In this document: positions 47,545 through 56,709 of the stretch, piece by piece | Layout of the letters: each line of letters opens with the position of its first letter | How positions within the stretch are numbered: position 1 is the first letter of the stretch | NCBI RefSeq assembly: GCF_900099775.1 | Contig: NZ_FMTM01000003.1 | Span: 395,097 to 459,096, forward strand | From: Rhizobium mongolense subsp. loessense | GTDB lineage: Bacteria > Pseudomonadota > Alphaproteobacteria > Rhizobiales > Rhizobiaceae | Length of the DNA: 64,000 nt | Direction: 5' to 3' | Notes under the pieces: generated by a model | The model's input: only the letters and a program-made list of their open reading frames with translations | What the model was told of the DNA's origin: nothing | Database searches by the model: none | Translations under genes and position numbers: made by a program

Positions 47545-47617
47545 GAAATGGAAATCCGAAACTGCGCTTTTGTCAATAAAGGATTTGGGCTCGACAGAAA
47601 TTTCCGGCGAAGTTAAC

Positions 47618-47631
47618 ATTCGTGTGCAAAT
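47618..47631. promoter_or_regulatory. MarR-regulon operator in front of the enamidase-like gene
   Basis: ATTCGTGTGCAAAT fits the shared pattern fully and lies 74 bases upstream of the amidohydrolase ATG at 47705. Confidence 0.55.
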
Positions 47632-47704
47632 TGGATCGCCGAACCGTGCCGCAGATAAAATCCGCCCGGATCCGGCGTGCAATAAATAAGGGAAGGGGAC
47701 GAAA

Positions 47705-48922
47705 ATGGCTGATGTAGCGGGCGGAAACGAAAAAGCTGGCAGGCTAGTCATCAAGAATATCGGCCTGATCCTCTCCGGCAAGATCGAGCAGCCGATCCTC
47801 GACGGCGACTGCATCGTTTGCGACGACGGGATTATCACCGCTGTAGGTTATGAGAAGGACATCGACACGGAAGGCGCCAAGACGATCGTCGACGCCAGGG
47901 CGACGACGGTCGCCCCGGGGCTCATCGACAGCCACGTCCATCCGGTGATCGGCGACTACACACCGCGCCAGCAGCAACTGAACTGGATCGACTCGACGCT
48001 CAACGGCGGCGTGACGACGATGATCTCGGCTGGCGAAGTGCACGCGCCCGGCCGTCCGCGCGACATCGTCGGCCTCAAAGCGCATGCGATTGCCTCGCAG
48101 CGGTTCTACGAAAATTTCCGCCCCTCGGGGGTCAAGGTCCATGCCGGTGCGCCGGTGATCGAGACGGGCATGGTCGAGCAGGATTTCAAGGATCTGGCGG
48201 AGGCCGGCGTCAAGCTGCTCGGCGAAGTCGGTCTTGGCAGCGTCAAGGACGCGGCCAATGCCAAGCAGATGGTGGCCTGGGCCCGCAAATACGGCATCCA
48301 GAGCACAATCCACACCGGCGGTCCTTCGATTCCCGGCTCGGGTCTGATCGACAAGGATGTGGTGCTGGAGGCGGACACCGACGTGGTCGGCCATCTGAAC
48401 GGCGGGCATACGGCGCTGCCGGACGACCAGATCGTCTGCATCTGCGAGCGCTGCATGCGGGGTCTCGAGATCGTTCACAATGGCAACGAGCGTGCGGCGC
48501 TGCTAACGGTCAACACGGCGCGTGAACTCAAGAAGCTCGATCAGGTCATTCTCGGCACGGATGGACCAGCGGGTTCCGGCGTGCAGCCGCTCGGCATCCT
48601 ACGCATGGTGTCGCTGGTCGCCAGTCTTTCTGACACGCCGGCGGAGGTAGCCTTCTGTTTTGCCACCGGCAATACGGCCCGCCAGCGCAATCTCGACTGC
48701 GGCATCATCGAGCCCGGCAGGACGGCCGACTTCGTCATCATGGACCGGGCCCAGCATGCGCCGGGCGCGACCCTCCTCGAGTCCGTGAAGCTCGGCAATC
48801 TGCCGGGGATCGGCATGACGGTCATCGACGGCGTGATCCGGACGCAGCGAAGCCGCAACACGCCGCCGGCCACGGCGCTGCCAGAGATCGTCTTCGGCCG
48901 GTATGCCCGGTATGGGGGCTGA
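47705..48922 (+). CDS. Enamidase-like amidohydrolase
   Basis: 405 residues of the binuclear-metal amidohydrolase superfamily. Metal ligands: DSHVHP (H-x-H) at about 77-82, histidines in STIHTGG and VVGHLNGGHT, and the Asp in ILGTDGPAGSGVQP. Overall it resembles enamidase, which opens 1,4,5,6-tetrahydro-6-oxonicotinate to 2-formylglutarate plus ammonia in reductive nicotinate breakdown. GGAAGGGG precedes the ATG. A MarR-regulon site is upstream; the reductase and hydroxylase of the same pathway type are encoded 2-7 kb away on the other strand. Confidence 0.8.
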   Translation: MADVAGGNEKAGRLVIKNIGLILSGKIEQPILDGDCIVCDDGIITAVGYEKDIDTEGAKTIVDARATTVAPGLIDSHVHPVIGDYTPRQQQLNWIDSTLNGGVTTMISAGEVHAPGRPRDIVGLKAHAIASQRFYENFRPSGVKVHAGAPVIETGMVEQDFKDLAEAGVKLLGEVGLGSVKDAANAKQMVAWARKYGIQSTIHTGGPSIPGSGLIDKDVVLEADTDVVGHLNGGHTALPDDQIVCICERCMRGLEIVHNGNERAALLTVNTARELKKLDQVILGTDGPAGSGVQPLGILRMVSLVASLSDTPAEVAFCFATGNTARQRNLDCGIIEPGRTADFVIMDRAQHAPGATLLESVKLGNLPGIGMTVIDGVIRTQRSRNTPPATALPEIVFGRYARYGG

Positions 48923-49076
48923 CGCAGCTCTTGCCGCGCCATCCGGGCGTACTTAGATGGTTGTAACGCTTTGAACCGGCGCTTGGTTATTGAAAGTAGG
49001 TGACTTGCCTTCAGCAATCCGGGCAGACACGTCCAAGTTGGCCAGCCTGTCGAGGCTCTCTGGTCTAGAGCTGGAT

Positions 49077-49092
49077 AGGCGGGTTTCCGCCT
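49077..49092 (+). terminator. Weak hairpin after the amidohydrolase gene
   Basis: AGGCGG (49077-49082) and CCGCCT (49087-49092) form a 6-base stem with loop GTTT, 155 bases after the stop codon; a T run follows only 15 bases later. A terminator role is possible but not strong. Confidence 0.35.
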
Positions 49093-49130
49093 GCACCGAA
49101 CCTTAACTTTTTAAAATCGTTTACATTCAT

Positions 49131-49156
49131 GATTTTGGGCAGATTGGACCAAAATC
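49131..49156 (-). terminator. Inverted repeat at the end of the minus-strand catabolic operon
   Basis: GATTTTGG (49131-49138) and CCAAAATC (49149-49156) are perfect 8-base arms with a 10-base spacer, just after the stop of the last operon gene (49165). It may stabilise or terminate the operon transcript. Confidence 0.4.
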
Positions 49157-49164
49157 ACCATGAT

Positions 49165-49749
49165 CTAGCGCAGTCCGTCCTTGCCTTCGATCTCGTCCGC
49201 CTTCAGGCCGCCGACGCGGGCAAAAGGCCGGCCGCTGTCTGTGACGGCGACGGCGACCATGATCTCGTCGGCGCGCGGGGAATCATTGAGGCTTACCTCC
49301 ATGCCGTCGAAATGCGAGCGGACGAAGGCTGCATCCTTGTGGCCGAGGGGAATGTCGAGGGCCTGGCCGGGGCCGCCACGCTTCTTCGAAGACGGGACCA
49401 GGGCCGCGCCTTTCTCGACGGCGGCGCGAAGCGGCTTGCCCATGGCGGGATGCAGCAGGGCGGCGGCATGTTCCAGCTCGCCGTTCTCGCCGACCATGGC
49501 TGCCTTGCCGTAGCTCTGGGTCTTGGAGGGCTCAATGCCCAGTGCCGCAACACATTTTTCCCCCAGCAGACCGCCGAGTTCGGCGCCGATATCGATCAGC
49601 GGCGTCAGGTCCTCGACATAGCGTCCGGCAAAGGGGTTGCGGATAACCGCGACCGCGGCCGCCTTGCGGGTCGGCGGCGAAACCGTCCGGCCCATTTCAG
49701 AATGGGTTTCCTCGAGAAAAACGGCGAGTTTACGGATTTCGGCTTTCAT
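49165..49749 (-). CDS. AA_synth (DUF1185) family protein, copy 1
   Basis: 194 residues of Pfam AA_synth (PF06684). Shared features with its neighbour: AVIRNPFAGRYVEDLTPL, a YGKAAMVGENGELEHAAAL stretch, LVPSSKKRGGPG, and the closing ARVGGLKADEIEGKDGLR. The structure of relatives is known (a chorismate-mutase-like variant fold, as I recall) but the reaction is not. It is the last gene of a six-gene operon with a ring hydroxylase and reductase, overlaps copy 2 by 4 bases, and may act on a ring-cleavage or lactam intermediate. Confidence 0.85.
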   Translation of the reverse strand: MKAEIRKLAVFLEETHSEMGRTVSPPTRKAAAVAVIRNPFAGRYVEDLTPLIDIGAELGGLLGEKCVAALGIEPSKTQSYGKAAMVGENGELEHAAALLHPAMGKPLRAAVEKGAALVPSSKKRGGPGQALDIPLGHKDAAFVRSHFDGMEVSLNDSPRADEIMVAVAVTDSGRPFARVGGLKADEIEGKDGLR

Positions 49750-50330
49750 CTCAGTCCATCCTCTCCCTTGATGTCTTCTGCTTTCAGTCCACCGACGCGG
49801 GCGTGAATGCGCCCGCCGGTGGTCATTACCAGCGCGAGCACGATCTCGTTAGCGCGCGGCGCGTCGGCAAGGCCGACCTCCATGGCATCGAAATGGCTGC
49901 GGACATACGACGCGTTGATGTGGGTTACCGGAACGTCGAGCCGCGTGCCGGCGCCGCCGACTTTCTTCGTCGAGGGCACGATCGCCTTAGCGTTGCCCAA
50001 TGCCTCGCGCATGGCATAGCCGCCCGGCACATGCCACAGGGCGCCATGCTCCAGTTCGCCGGCCTGACCGACAATCGCGCCCTTGCCATAGCCCTCGATC
50101 GCGTCCGCGTCACCGCCGAGCGCTTCTATCAGCCGCCTCGCCATGTCGAGGCCGAGAGGCTCCAGATCCTTCATGAAGCCTTGAATATCCTCATGATAGG
50201 CGCCTGCGAACGGATTTTCGATAACGGCAAGCACGGCGCCGCGCTTCAGCGGCTTTGCCCGTGGCGTGCCGCCTTCATGGCGGATTTCCTCCACCGCTGT
50301 AAGGATTTTCCTGATCCTTGGTTCGGCCAT
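49746..50330 (-). CDS. AA_synth (DUF1185) family protein, copy 2
   Basis: 194 residues, clearly paralogous to copy 1 and the same length: AVIENPFAGAYHEDIQGF, YGKGAIVGQAGELEHGALWHV, IVPSTKKVGGAGTRLD, SHFDAMEVGLADAPRANE and the ending ARVGGLKAEDIKGEDGLR. It keeps conserved HxE and Lys-Lys positions. Its start lies 56 bases inside the UPF0280 gene and its end overlaps copy 1 by 4 bases. The tandem suggests a heteromeric enzyme or two successive steps; function unknown. Confidence 0.85.
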   Translation of the reverse strand: MAEPRIRKILTAVEEIRHEGGTPRAKPLKRGAVLAVIENPFAGAYHEDIQGFMKDLEPLGLDMARRLIEALGGDADAIEGYGKGAIVGQAGELEHGALWHVPGGYAMREALGNAKAIVPSTKKVGGAGTRLDVPVTHINASYVRSHFDAMEVGLADAPRANEIVLALVMTTGGRIHARVGGLKAEDIKGEDGLR

Positions 50331-51264
50331 GGCTGACGTGCTCCGTTGCGTTGATTGTGATTCCGGTGGAATCCTGATCGCTCGCCATTGCCAGGCGCCC
50401 CCGATCTTGAAGAAAAAGCGCGGCTCTTTCGATGAAACCGAGCGCTATGAAGCGTTCAGCTTCCGCGACGCCGCGTGACAGGGCTTCCTCGACCTCGTTG
50501 GATGAAAGCCTGCCGCAATTGCGCACGACGAGCCTTGTTCCGAGATCGCTATCGTCGCAGACATCGACGGCGCGGACGCGTTCGATTGCTGGATGGCCGG
50601 GGAGATCGACGGCATTGGCGATGAGCGTGGCGGCGGCATCCGCCCCGGCCGCGGTGCGGGCGATGACGGTGACGGATTCGGCAATGCCGAGCGAGAGGCT
50701 GCGGCCCCCCCTTCCGCTGGTGGCGATACCGCGGCTCTGGCAGGCGGCCTTCAGCTCGAAATGGCCAAGCGAAACGTTGTCTAGCCGCGCGATGCGGACG
50801 CGAAAGGAGGCGTCACCGCAGAGATGGACAGCGATGTCGCCGCCATTGTTGACGTAGATCCGGGCCGGTCTTTCGACCGGTGAGAAAGCCGCAACCATTG
50901 AATCTAGAATTTCCTCCGCGACGGCGCCGGCAACGGCGGCCATCGCGGTGATGAAGCGGTATCGCGAAAGCAGCTTCACCGCCGCGACCATCCGTCTGGC
51001 AACGCTTCCGCGCGGATTGGACATGTCCGGATCCGCTTCGGCGCGCAGCAGCGGCAGCTCCGACGTCAGCTCCTCGAGCACCGTTTCGAACCTCGCCTTT
51101 GCGGCGTCGAAGGCACGGGCGCGCATTTCTGCCGCGTCGCAACGCAGGCGACCGCCGTCATCGGCGCCGATGACGAGGTCGATCGGGCCGTGCTGCAGAT
51201 GCAGCCTGCCACCCGATCCGTCCTGATCCGGCAAGTATCTCGCCTGAGGACCCAAGGTCGTCAC
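50275..51264 (-). CDS. UPF0280 family protein
   Basis: 329 residues. RIYVNNGGDIAVHLCGDASF (about residues 134-153) and TSGRGGRSLSLGIAESVTVIA are the conserved UPF0280/ApbE-like features; ApbE relatives attach or bind flavin. The C-terminal 25 residues overlap the downstream AA_synth gene by 56 bases and may be an extension. It lies 16 bases after the ring-reductase gene. A role in cofactor or flavin handling for the pathway is a guess from this resemblance. Confidence 0.8.
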   Translation of the reverse strand: MTTLGPQARYLPDQDGSGGRLHLQHGPIDLVIGADDGGRLRCDAAEMRARAFDAAKARFETVLEELTSELPLLRAEADPDMSNPRGSVARRMVAAVKLLSRYRFITAMAAVAGAVAEEILDSMVAAFSPVERPARIYVNNGGDIAVHLCGDASFRVRIARLDNVSLGHFELKAACQSRGIATSGRGGRSLSLGIAESVTVIARTAAGADAAATLIANAVDLPGHPAIERVRAVDVCDDSDLGTRLVVRNCGRLSSNEVEEALSRGVAEAERFIALGFIERAALFLQDRGRLAMASDQDSTGITINATEHVSHGRTKDQENPYSGGGNPP

Positions 51265-51280
51265 TCCGTCGCTATCCGTG

Positions 51281-52774
51281 TCATGCCTGCCACTTGAAGT
51301 TCTGGCTTTCGGTCGGCCAGGGTACGTCCTGGCGCTGGGCGACCTTGCGTTCCGCCACCTTCAGCGCCTCCTCGATTGGTACGACCGCTTCCATGTGGCC
51401 GCCGAGCGCACGGTAGTCGTCAAGGCGCATCGTGAATTCGATCGGCGCGACGAGTGCGGGGGTCGGCACGTAGCCGAAGGAATTCGCCGGCATCTGCGTC
51501 ACGTCTGCCATCACCGTAATGCCGCCGCCGGGCCAGACATAGGCCGGCGCGCCGCCGCAGGATACGTAGGTCAGCGCCTCCTTGACCGAGCGGGTGAGCT
51601 GCACCGGATTGCGCGTGACCCCTGCGCGCAGGCTGCCTCCGGCGCCGCCCATGAACAGCACCGAGCAGACGGCCGGCTCGCAATTTTCGGCGATCTGCTC
51701 GACCGACAAGCGGATATCCTCCGGCAGGTTCGTCTGGAGCACGGGCGTGAGGTTTTCGTCGAGAATGTAGTAGCCGCATTGCTCGCCTGTAGTGGATACC
51801 ATCAAAAGGCGCAGGCCGGGATAGGCGGTCTTGGGGTCAAACGCGCCGAGGATCGAGAGCGGATCGGAAATGTTGGTGCCGCCCCAGCCGGTGCCGGGCT
51901 CTGCCACCTGGAAATAGCGACCAGGGGTTGAACGGCGGCCCTTGATCCTGATGCCGGTTGCCGGGACGTTTAGCACGCGGCCCGCCTGGTGTTCGGAAAG
52001 AACGCCGGTGATGTGGTCGTCGACCACGACGACCTCGTCCACGTGCTGGGCCCATTGCTTGGCGAACATGCCGATGGTCGCCGAGCCGCAGCCAACGCGC
52101 ATTCGCTGTTCCTCGACACCGTTGATGATCGGTGCCGTACCCGCCTTGACCACGATCCCCGCGCCGCCGTCGATCGTCATCTCCACGGCCTCGCCGTTGC
52201 AGAGCCGCAGAAGTGCGTCGCAGGTGACGCGGCCTTCCTTCTTGGTTCCGCCGGTCAGGTGATGGACACCGCCGAGCGAGAGCATCTGCGAGCCATACTC
52301 GCCGGTCGTGACATGGCCAACCGGCTCGCCTTCGACGCGCACGGCAGAAGTTTCGGGGCCGAGATAGCGGTCGGTGTCGATCTTCACCTTGGCGCCGCAA
52401 TAGCTGAAGATGCCTTCGGTAACGACGGTCACCATGTCGATGCCGCGTTCCTGCTGCGAGACGATGAAAGGGGCGGGCTTGTAGTCCGGATAGGTGGTGC
52501 CGGCGCCGACGGCGGTGACGAAGGAGCGCTTCGCCTGCACAAGATCGCCGTCCCAGTCCTTGTCTTCGGCGCCCGGCAGGAAGGAAACGAGCTGGCCGCC
52601 ATTGTCCTTCCGGTTCTCGATGATCGTCAGGGGATCGACGCGAATGAGGTCGCCGCCGACATTGGCGTAGCGGTCGCAGGCGCCGGATCTGCCCTCTGAA
52701 ATGTAGCACATCACGGGGCAAGCATCGCAGCGGATCTTGCCGTCTAGTGTGCTTTCGATCGTTTGTTTGACCAT
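51281..52774 (-). CDS. 6-hydroxynicotinate-reductase-like iron-sulfur protein
   Basis: 497 residues. The N-terminal cysteines C16, C19, C23 and C33 in CDACPVMC...GACDRY look like a [4Fe-4S] site, followed by DPLTIIENRKDNGGQ. The remainder has no other fold I recognise apart from similarity to 6-hydroxynicotinate reductase (Hnr), the ferredoxin-dependent enzyme that reduces 6-hydroxynicotinate to 1,4,5,6-tetrahydro-6-oxonicotinate in anaerobic nicotinate breakdown. It follows the molybdenum hydroxylase gene by 12 bases in the same operon, the order expected for hydroxylation then ring reduction. The true substrate may differ. Confidence 0.75.
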   Translation of the reverse strand: MVKQTIESTLDGKIRCDACPVMCYISEGRSGACDRYANVGGDLIRVDPLTIIENRKDNGGQLVSFLPGAEDKDWDGDLVQAKRSFVTAVGAGTTYPDYKPAPFIVSQQERGIDMVTVVTEGIFSYCGAKVKIDTDRYLGPETSAVRVEGEPVGHVTTGEYGSQMLSLGGVHHLTGGTKKEGRVTCDALLRLCNGEAVEMTIDGGAGIVVKAGTAPIINGVEEQRMRVGCGSATIGMFAKQWAQHVDEVVVVDDHITGVLSEHQAGRVLNVPATGIRIKGRRSTPGRYFQVAEPGTGWGGTNISDPLSILGAFDPKTAYPGLRLLMVSTTGEQCGYYILDENLTPVLQTNLPEDIRLSVEQIAENCEPAVCSVLFMGGAGGSLRAGVTRNPVQLTRSVKEALTYVSCGGAPAYVWPGGGITVMADVTQMPANSFGYVPTPALVAPIEFTMRLDDYRALGGHMEAVVPIEEALKVAERKVAQRQDVPWPTESQNFKWQA

Positions 52775-52786
52775 TGGGATTTCCCG

Positions 52787-55573
52787 TCAGTTCTTCGTCG
52801 CGGCGCGGATCTCCGCCATCACCTTCGCCGGCGTCGCTGGCAAGTGGTGGATGCGCACGCCCGCAGCATCGCGGATTGCGTTAAGGATCGCCGGCGCAGT
52901 CGGGATCAGCACATGCTCCCCGAGCCCCTTGGCGCCGTAGGGCCCATGGCCGTCCTCGACCTCGACGATCAGGGTCTCGACCGGCGGAATGTCGCCGAAG
53001 GTCGGGATGAGGTAATCGTGCAGGTTCTCAGTGCGTCCCGGAACGAATTCCTCCATCAGCGCAAACCCCACACCCTGGGCGATGCCGCCTTGGACCTGCC
53101 CCTCGATCAGCAGCGGGTTGATCGCCCGGCCGACGTCATGGGCGGCGGTGAACTGCCGCAGCTTGACGGTGCCGAGCGCCATGTCGACACTGAGTTCGAC
53201 CAGATGCGCAGCATAGCCGAAGACCGCGTACGGATGCCCCTGGCCGTTCGCGTCGAGCGGTTTTGTCGGCGGGTCGTAGCTTTCCTCGGCCATGATGACG
53301 TAGCCATCCGCGTTGGCAGGCAGGGCTTCGGCAAGATGGACCGTCCGGCGCACCTCGCCGTCGGCGAGGCGGATGACACCGGCCCCGATCTTAATCTCGG
53401 CATCGTCCGAGACATTGCCGAGCCGCAGGATCTGCTTTCTCAGCGCTTCGCCACAAAGCTTGGCGGCATTGCCGGAAACATAGGTCTGGCGGGAGGCGGA
53501 GGTCTTGCCGGCATCGGGCGTCAGGGAGGTATCCGGACCGACGAGCCTGCAGGCAGAGACGGGCACGCCCAGCGCGGTCGCGAAAATCTGGGCGATGACG
53601 GTGTTCGAACCCTGGCCGATATCGGTTGCGCCCTGGTGCAGTACGACGGTGCCATCGGCGCGGATGCCCGCCTTGATGATCGAGGGGTTGGGCAGCGAGG
53701 TGTTGCCGCAGCCGTACCAGCCGGACGCGACGCCGATGCCCCAGCGCAGCGGACTGCCGGAACGCGCGGCCTCGGCGTTGAGATCCTTTGCCTGCGCGCT
53801 GGCGCGATCCCAGGCCGGTTGCAGGGCCTCCAGACAGGCGCCGATGCCGACGCCCTTGTCGAAGACCTGGCCCGTTACCGTCGGCTGGCCGTTGTCGAGC
53901 GCGTTTAGCCGGCGAACTTCCAGGCGGTCCATGCCGAGCTTCAGCGCCAGTTCGTCAAGCAGGGACTCCTGGGCCACGGCCGCCTGCGGCACGCCGAATC
54001 CGCGGAAGGCACCGGATGGCGGACAGTGCGTGTGGATCGCCCTGCTTTGCGCGCGATAGTTCTCGATGAAGTAGGGGCCGGAGGCATGTACCGGCACGCG
54101 GTTGGCGACCGTCGGCCCCCAGGAGGCATAGGCGCCGGTGTTGAAATCGCCGTTGAAATCAAGGGCAACAATCTTTCCGTCTCGCCTCGCACCGATGCGG
54201 ATCGTGATCTCGCTGGGGTGGCGCTTTGTAGTGGACTGCATGGATTCCGTGCGGGAATAGGCCATGCGCACCGGCCGGTTGGTGAGCCAGGCGGCAAGAC
54301 CGATATAGGGCTGCATGGAAAGATCGAGCTTGGAGCCGAAGCCGCCGCCGCAGGCCGAAGGCACCACGCGCACGGCCTCCGGCGACAGCCCCATGATCTC
54401 GGCCAAGCTGTCGCGGTCCATGAATGGTGCCTGCGTGCAGCCATAAATTTCCAGCCGATTGGCATTGCGAACGGCATAGCCGGCTTCCGGCTCGATGTAG
54501 GCGTGCTCGACGAAACCGGTTGAAAAATCGCCCTCAACGACGATGTCGGCGGCGGCGAAGCCGGCTTCGACATCCCCGCGCTTGACGAAACCGCCGCACA
54601 TCACGTTGCCCGGGCGGTTCCCGTGGAGGAGGGCTGCGTCCGGCGAGAGCGCGTCTGCGACAGTCATTGCCGGCTTGCGCTCTTCCCAGGCGATCGGGAA
54701 ACGATCGAGATCGAGTGCGGCAATCGCGTTCGCCTCACCGACGACGGCCGCGACGGCCTCGCCCCGGAAGCGCGCGACACCCTCGGCAAAGACCGGCTGG
54801 TCGGCAAAGGGCGGGATGACGCCGAAGCAGTTCTTGCCGGGAATGTCCTTGGCCGTCAGCACCAGCTCGACGCCGGAATTGGCCCTGCGCCAGGCCATAA
54901 GATCGCCGAAGGCGAAAGCCGCATGCGGATAAGGCGAGCGGACGACGCGAAGCGCCAGCGCATCATCGGGCGCAACATCATCGCCGAAGGCCTCGCGGCC
55001 CGTGACCTTTGCAAGCCCGTCGACGCGGACAATGGCCGCGCCAACGCCGCCGTCGGTTAGCATTGCGGGTCTTTCGTGCGCGCCGCCGGCATCGAGGATC
55101 GCGTCGATGATCTTGCGGTAACCGGTGCAGCGGCATAGCACGCCGCCGAGCGCATCTTGAACGACGGTCTCGTCCAGCGGCCCACAGGAGCGCAGCAGCG
55201 CGGTCGCCGTGACGATCACGCCCGGCGTGCAGATGCCGCACTGGGCCGCGCCATGGCGCTGGAAGGCTTCGGCGAGACCTTTTGCGACCGCGTCCGTGTC
55301 GACAAGCCCGCGCAGCGTCTCGACCGCACGGCCATTGGCCTGCGCCGACGCTGTGGTGCACGAGCAGACGGGCTCGCCGTCGAGGAGTATGGTGCAGGCG
55401 CCGCAGTCGCCGGCATTGCAGCCGACCTTGACGTCCTTGCAGCCGAATTCCTCTCGCAGCGTTTCGGAAAGCCGGCGTGCGGGATGCACATGGGCAGCGA
55501 CGGCTTTGCCGTCGAGGATGAAGTTGACTGCAACGGCATTCGCCGCGATCTTGGCTTCAGCGATCCGGTTCAT
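52787..55573 (-). CDS. Molybdenum hydroxylase, fused [2Fe-2S] and MoCo subunits (xanthine-dehydrogenase family)
   Basis: 928 residues. The first 160 carry both [2Fe-2S] clusters: C45, C52, C57, C60, C70 region (plant-type) and C112, C115, C147, C149 (second, CRCTGY). The rest is the molybdopterin-cytosine-dinucleotide domain, with the catalytic glutamate E886 in GAKGLGE and the Mo-binding GACGGGFGSK-like segment (ACGGGFGSKLDLS). Such enzymes hydroxylate N-heterocycles with water, e.g. nicotinate or xanthine. The frame is open to 56029 upstream, but the ATG at 55573 overlaps the FAD-subunit stop by 4 bases and is the natural start. An XdhC-type insertion factor is not in the window. Confidence 0.9.
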   Translation of the reverse strand: MNRIAEAKIAANAVAVNFILDGKAVAAHVHPARRLSETLREEFGCKDVKVGCNAGDCGACTILLDGEPVCSCTTASAQANGRAVETLRGLVDTDAVAKGLAEAFQRHGAAQCGICTPGVIVTATALLRSCGPLDETVVQDALGGVLCRCTGYRKIIDAILDAGGAHERPAMLTDGGVGAAIVRVDGLAKVTGREAFGDDVAPDDALALRVVRSPYPHAAFAFGDLMAWRRANSGVELVLTAKDIPGKNCFGVIPPFADQPVFAEGVARFRGEAVAAVVGEANAIAALDLDRFPIAWEERKPAMTVADALSPDAALLHGNRPGNVMCGGFVKRGDVEAGFAAADIVVEGDFSTGFVEHAYIEPEAGYAVRNANRLEIYGCTQAPFMDRDSLAEIMGLSPEAVRVVPSACGGGFGSKLDLSMQPYIGLAAWLTNRPVRMAYSRTESMQSTTKRHPSEITIRIGARRDGKIVALDFNGDFNTGAYASWGPTVANRVPVHASGPYFIENYRAQSRAIHTHCPPSGAFRGFGVPQAAVAQESLLDELALKLGMDRLEVRRLNALDNGQPTVTGQVFDKGVGIGACLEALQPAWDRASAQAKDLNAEAARSGSPLRWGIGVASGWYGCGNTSLPNPSIIKAGIRADGTVVLHQGATDIGQGSNTVIAQIFATALGVPVSACRLVGPDTSLTPDAGKTSASRQTYVSGNAAKLCGEALRKQILRLGNVSDDAEIKIGAGVIRLADGEVRRTVHLAEALPANADGYVIMAEESYDPPTKPLDANGQGHPYAVFGYAAHLVELSVDMALGTVKLRQFTAAHDVGRAINPLLIEGQVQGGIAQGVGFALMEEFVPGRTENLHDYLIPTFGDIPPVETLIVEVEDGHGPYGAKGLGEHVLIPTAPAILNAIRDAAGVRIHHLPATPAKVMAEIRAATKN

Positions 55574-56421
55574 GCCGCAAGCTCCCCGGCTGTCGCAAGC
55601 GCTGCGCGCAAGGCACGGCGGAGCAGCTCTGTTGCGGCTTCGAGCCGATAGGCGCGATCCGCGCGCACGTCGTCGATCGGCGAAAGGACGGAAAGGTGGC
55701 GCAGTTCGACGACAGACGCCAGGATCTCGCCGTCCATCGGCTGGCCCGCAAGCTCGCCCTCCAGTGCCTCTATGCGGCGGGCGACCGGCGAGCAGGCGCC
55801 GACGGCGATTCTCGCCCGGGCGACGCGGCCCGAGCCGTCGGTTTCGAGCAGAACGGCAACCATGGCGATGGAGATCACCAGATATCTGCGGGCGCCGAGC
55901 TTCAGGAAGGCGGAAGCGGCGTCCCGGTGCGGCACGAGGATGGCAGTCACCAGTTCGCCGGGGCGCAGAACAGTCCTGCGAACGCCGGTTATGAAGGCAG
56001 ACAGTGGAACGGTGCGGCGCCCCTCGCATGAGGCAATTTCGACCTCGGCGTCGAGCGTCAAAAGCGGCGGCACGCCATCGGCGGCCGGCGAAGCGTTGCA
56101 GATATTGCCGGCGATCGTACCGGCGTTTTGAACCTGCAGCGCACCCACTTCGCGGGCGGCGGCCTGCAGGCCATAAAAGAGTGGGGGAGGGTTTGCGCGC
56201 GCCACATCGCTCCAGGTGGTGGCCGCGCCGAGGCGCCAGCCATCGCCCTCCCTTCGAATTGTGCGAAGCTCGTCAATACGGGAAATATCGATCACATCGC
56301 GCGTCGCCGGGCGGTCGCGAAGGGCAGGGTAATAGTCGGTGCCGCCGGCCAGCACGTCATGCGGGCCGGATGCGAGGATCGCGATGGCCTCCTCGCAGCT
56401 CCGCGGAGTGTAATAGCGCAT
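55570..56421 (-). CDS. Molybdenum hydroxylase FAD-binding subunit
   Basis: 283 residues of the CoxM/XdhB FAD domain: VLAGGTDYYPALRDR near 27 (AGGTD pyrophosphate loop) and the diagnostic QNAGTIAGNICNASPAADGVP (split over about 100-120). It passes electrons from the iron-sulfur clusters of the neighbouring subunit to NAD or another acceptor. Start ATG at 56421, 6 bases after GGGAA. It heads the six-gene minus-strand operon, and a MarR-regulon operator lies 20 bases upstream of its start. Confidence 0.88.
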   Translation of the reverse strand: MRYYTPRSCEEAIAILASGPHDVLAGGTDYYPALRDRPATRDVIDISRIDELRTIRREGDGWRLGAATTWSDVARANPPPLFYGLQAAAREVGALQVQNAGTIAGNICNASPAADGVPPLLTLDAEVEIASCEGRRTVPLSAFITGVRRTVLRPGELVTAILVPHRDAASAFLKLGARRYLVISIAMVAVLLETDGSGRVARARIAVGACSPVARRIEALEGELAGQPMDGEILASVVELRHLSVLSPIDDVRADRAYRLEAATELLRRALRAALATAGELAA

Positions 56422-56440
56422 CTCTGTTCCCAATTTTTTT

Positions 56441-56454
56441 ATTTGTATACGAAT
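56441..56454. promoter_or_regulatory. MarR-regulon operator at the FAD-subunit promoter
   Basis: ATTTGTATACGAAT, the best-preserved site: outer ATT/AAT and inner GTATAC are exactly palindromic with one mismatched pair. It lies 20 bases upstream of the FAD-subunit ATG, where bound regulator would block transcription. Confidence 0.65.
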
Positions 56455-56692
56455 AAGTATCGGATGACATCCCTACGCTGTCAAGCGAGCTTTTGGAGTG
56501 GTGCCCGCAAGCTTACCGGCACGAATATGGGCGTTACTACAATGATTTACGCCCCGGGTTACAGCGGACTTCCCGATGGGGCTTTCCTTTGTCACCACGT
56601 TGTCGCATAAAGTCTAAACGGGCAATTCGGCGAAACTCAAAAAATCAGGTGCCGACGAGACGGTCAATCGCATCGAATGCTGTCCGCAGTTC

Positions 56693-56709
56693 ATTTGTAT
56701 ACAGGCAAA
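56693..56709. promoter_or_regulatory. MarR-regulon operator at the marR promoter
   Basis: ATTTGTATACAGGCAAA contains the left half ATTTGTATAC exactly and a weaker right half. It ends 13 bases before the marR ATG, suggesting autorepression. Confidence 0.5.

Noticed and set aside
52787..56029. A 1080-codon open frame suggesting a longer molybdenum hydroxylase
   Set aside because: The extra N-terminal 152 codons are an Arg/Pro-rich shadow of the FAD-subunit gene; homology begins at the ATG at 55573.
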